From: Comamonadaceae bacterium
GTDB lineage: Bacteria > Pseudomonadota > Gammaproteobacteria > Burkholderiales > Burkholderiaceae_C
NCBI GenBank assembly: GCA_947454695.1
Contig: CANGMW010000147.1
Coordinates: 1-6,440 of the forward strand
Direction: 5' to 3'
DNA length: 6,440 nucleotides
The translations under genes were made by a program, and so were the position numbers. Every line of letters starts with the position of its first letter. The first letter of the stretch is position 1. Positions 4,863-6,440 of this stretch are shown here, piece by piece. The notes under the pieces were generated by a model. The model saw nothing but the letters and a program-made list of their open reading frames with translations. It was not told the origin of the DNA and did not search any database.

Positions 4863-5699
4863 TTATTTGTGCAAACCGTATTCGTCGGGCTCATCGGTCG
4901 AGGTACTGATGACGCTGGTCTGAAGACCGCGGGCTTTGCGCCAGGCGTAGACGCCGTAGCCGCTGAAACCATAGACCACGAAGAGGGCAAACAAAACAAC
5001 CGGCGGGTGAATGTTGATCACCGCGATGCCAATGGCGATCAAAACCAGAATCACAAAAGGGACGCTCTTTTTCATCTGAACGTCTTTGAAACTGTAAAAC
5101 GGCACATTGCTCACCATCGTCAGGCCGGCATACAAGGCCAGCGCAAACATGAACCAAGCTGCGCGATCAGGGTTGACTTCCAGGTTCGTCATCAGCCAGA
5201 TGAAGCCCGCCACCAAGGCGGCGGCCGCAGGCGAGGGCAAGCCTTGGAAATACTTTTTGTCGACCACCGAGGTGTTGACGTTGAAACGTGCCAGTCGCAG
5301 TGCGGCACATGCGCAGTAAACAAAGGCGGCCATCCAGCCCCAACGCCCTAGGCCTTTTAAAGCCCATTCGTAAGCAATCAAAGCAGGCGCAGCACCAAAG
5401 GACACCATGTCGGAGAGCGAATCCATTTGCTCACCAAATGCGCTTTGGGTGTTGGTCATGCGGGCGACGCGGCCATCTAGGCTGTCGAGCACCATGGCAC
5501 AAAAAATACCAATGGCCGCATTTTCAAATTGGCCATTCATGGCCATGACCACGGCGTAAAACCCGCCGAACAAAGCGGCCAGGGTAAACAAGTTGGGCAG
5601 CACATAGATGCCCTTGCGACGCGTGCGAGTCACGATGCCGTCTTCATCAGTCTTGTCATGCAATTCATCGCTCATGAAAATCATCCTCGCTAAGTTCAT
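4863..5699 (-). CDS. pssA: CDP-diacylglycerol--serine O-phosphatidyltransferase (phosphatidylserine synthase, type II membrane form)
   Basis: This 278-residue integral inner-membrane enzyme makes phosphatidylserine from CDP-diacylglycerol and serine, the first step to phosphatidylethanolamine. The CDP-alcohol phosphotransferase motif D-x2-DG-x2-AR-x8-G-x3-D-x3-D is complete, at residues D72, D75, G76, A79, R80, G89, D93 and D97. FQGLPSPAAAA follows near 151-161, typical of this subclass. Several hydrophobic helices run from PNLFTLAALFGGFYAVV (about 35-51) to the last near VVLFALFVVYGF; both ends are charged and probably cytoplasmic. The start ATG 5697-5699 is chosen for the strong AGGAG six bases upstream. 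ATG 5673-5675 (M-S-D-E-L) with GAGG upstream is a real alternative giving 270 residues; an upstream ATG at 5754-5756 has no such site. It lies between ilvC and leuA, a recurrent betaproteobacterial order. psd, the next enzyme, is not beside it. Confidence 0.93.
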   Translation of the reverse strand: MNLARMIFMSDELHDKTDEDGIVTRTRRKGIYVLPNLFTLAALFGGFYAVVMAMNGQFENAAIGIFCAMVLDSLDGRVARMTNTQSAFGEQMDSLSDMVSFGAAPALIAYEWALKGLGRWGWMAAFVYCACAALRLARFNVNTSVVDKKYFQGLPSPAAAALVAGFIWLMTNLEVNPDRAAWFMFALALYAGLTMVSNVPFYSFKDVQMKKSVPFVILVLIAIGIAVINIHPPVVLFALFVVYGFSGYGVYAWRKARGLQTSVISTSTDEPDEYGLHK

Positions 5700-5755
5700 G
5701 TGACTCTCCTGCTGCTTAAAAATTTGCCGCCACAGTCGTGACGGCACCAAGAGCA

Positions 5756-5792
5756 TCAGTCAAGCACGATCACGCAGTGTAAGTCAGTCAAG
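5756..5792. repeat. Direct repeats in the pssA upstream region
   Basis: TCAGTCAAG occurs at 5756-5764 and again at 5784-5792 (CTTGACTGA on the - strand), 28 bases apart. Each copy contains a TTGACT, which resembles a -35 box, but no convincing -10 lies 16-18 bases on. The best-looking - strand -10 is TACACT. The region between the ilvC terminator and pssA (5700-5810) must hold any promoter private to pssA-leuA; I cannot fix it. Confidence 0.3.
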
Positions 5793-5807
5793 TTTTGCAA
5801 CAAGGAT

Positions 5808-5841
5808 AAAAAAACGCAGGCCACGCCGTGACCTGCGTTTT
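5808..5841 (-). terminator. Intrinsic terminator after ilvC
   Basis: On the - strand AAAACGCAGG (5841-5832) pairs perfectly with CCTGCGTTTT (5820-5811). CAC/GTG inside the loop can add three pairs. The T-run continues to seven (5814-5808). It begins 14 bases after the ilvC stop. The A-rich 5' arm means it could also work on the + strand, though no + gene is near. Confidence 0.85.
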
Positions 5842-5855
5842 ATCGATCACACCGC

Positions 5856-6440
5856 TCAGTTGCGGGTCTGGTCCACCAGCTTGTTCTTGGCAATCCAAGG
5901 CATCATGGCGCGCAGTTTGGAGCCCACTTGTTCAATGGAATGCTCCGCCGTCAAACGACGACGCGCGGTCATGCTGGGGTAGCCAGTACGGCCTTCCAGA
6001 ATGAACATCTTGGCGTATTCGCCGGTCTGGATGCGCTTGAGCGCATTGCGCATGGCTTCACGCGACTGGGCGTTCACCACCTCAGGACCGGTCACGTACT
6101 CGCCGTATTCGGCGTTGTTGGAGATGGAGTAGTTCATGTTGGCGATGCCGCCTTCATAAATCAGGTCCACGATCAATTTGAGTTCGTGCAGGCATTCAAA
6201 GTAAGCCATCTCGGGGGCATAGCCGGCTTCGACCAGGGTCTCGTAACCCATTTTGATCAGCTCGACAGCACCGCCGCACAACACGGCCTGCTCACCGAAC
6301 AGATCGGTCTCGGTCTCTTCTTTGAAGTTGGTCTCAATGATGCCGGCTTTGCCGCCACCGTTGGCCATGGCGTATGACAGGGCCAGATCACGGGCCTTGC
6401 CGCTCTTGTCCTGATGCACCGCCACCAAGTGGGGCACGCC
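5856..6440 (-). CDS. ilvC: Ketol-acid reductoisomerase, class I, C-terminal part (5' end outside window)
   Basis: 194 codons plus stop, open to the right edge. The enzyme converts 2-acetolactate or 2-aceto-2-hydroxybutyrate to the dihydroxy acids of valine, leucine and isoleucine synthesis, using NADPH and two Mg ions. The knotted C-terminal domain shows GVPHLVAVHQD, then IIETNFKEETETDLFGEQAVLCGG, which contains the metal ligands equivalent to D190 and E194 of the class I enzyme. YFECLHELKLIVDLIYEGG follows with the E226 and E230 equivalents, then YSISNNAEYGEYV with the substrate-contacting serine. If the D190 equivalence holds, the first residue here is 145 and the last 338, exactly the usual class I length, so the gene is probably intact. 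The product supplies the 2-oxoisovalerate route that leuA, further along the same strand, draws on. A strong terminator follows. Confidence 0.96.
   Translation of the reverse strand, partial: GVPHLVAVHQDKSGKARDLALSYAMANGGGKAGIIETNFKEETETDLFGEQAVLCGGAVELIKMGYETLVEAGYAPEMAYFECLHELKLIVDLIYEGGIANMNYSISNNAEYGEYVTGPEVVNAQSREAMRNALKRIQTGEYAKMFILEGRTGYPSMTARRRLTAEHSIEQVGSKLRAMMPWIAKNKLVDQTRN

Noticed and set aside
4869..5351. + strand open frame of 160 residues opposite pssA
   Set aside because: Its His/Gln/Arg-rich translation is what antisense reading of membrane-protein codons gives; pssA has the full catalytic motif.
5928..6377. + strand open frame of 149 residues opposite ilvC
   Set aside because: Shadow of the highly conserved ilvC coding sequence.
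1..6440. Mobile element, defence system, CRISPR array, tRNA or other new multigene system
   Set aside because: All long frames are explained by recognised housekeeping or regulator families. No spaced repeat series, terminal repeats with a transposase, or tRNA-like cloverleaf was seen on either strand.

Overview
The window looks like core chromosome of a betaproteobacterium, most likely of the order Burkholderiales and the family Comamonadaceae (a Limnohabitans/Rhodoferax/Polaromonas-like organism). That placement is an inference from the close protein matches I recognise and from the gene order ilvC-pssA-leuA; I could not run a search. Base composition is moderately GC-rich and even. I see no transposase, integrase, phage gene, CRISPR array, tRNA or rRNA.

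Left part (1-1833, + strand). The 3' end of aat is followed, with a 4-base TTGA overlap, by bpt. Together these encode the two bacterial leucyl-transferases that create N-terminal leucine degrons for ClpS/ClpAP. A separate IclR-family regulator follows after a 100-base gap packed with short overlapping inverted repeats, which are candidate operators. The regulator's stop codon lies inside a hairpin.

Right part (1928-6440, - strand). Reading leftward from the right edge, the order is: the last 194 codons of ilvC (ketol-acid reductoisomerase), a strong intrinsic terminator, pssA (phosphatidylserine synthase), a leucine attenuator, leuA (2-isopropylmalate synthase), a gap with nested inverted repeats, and a PBP7-type D-Ala-D-Ala endopeptidase (pbpG). 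ilvC and leuA belong to the branched-chain amino acid pathway. pssA sits between them but makes membrane phospholipid.

The most informative non-coding element is the 4696-4809 region upstream of leuA. It holds an 18-codon leader ORF (MKSFALLLILLSYHGQEE, five Leu codons and one Ile codon). A 10-bp terminator hairpin with a T-rich tail follows, and a competing antiterminator pairing can be traced base by base. This is a classical ribosome-mediated leucine attenuator. The leader ORF has no visible Shine-Dalgarno sequence and starts 7 bases downstream of an extended -10 box, so it may be translated from a leaderless transcript. I found no convincing wholly new multigene system; the regulatory architecture is the part worth a second look.
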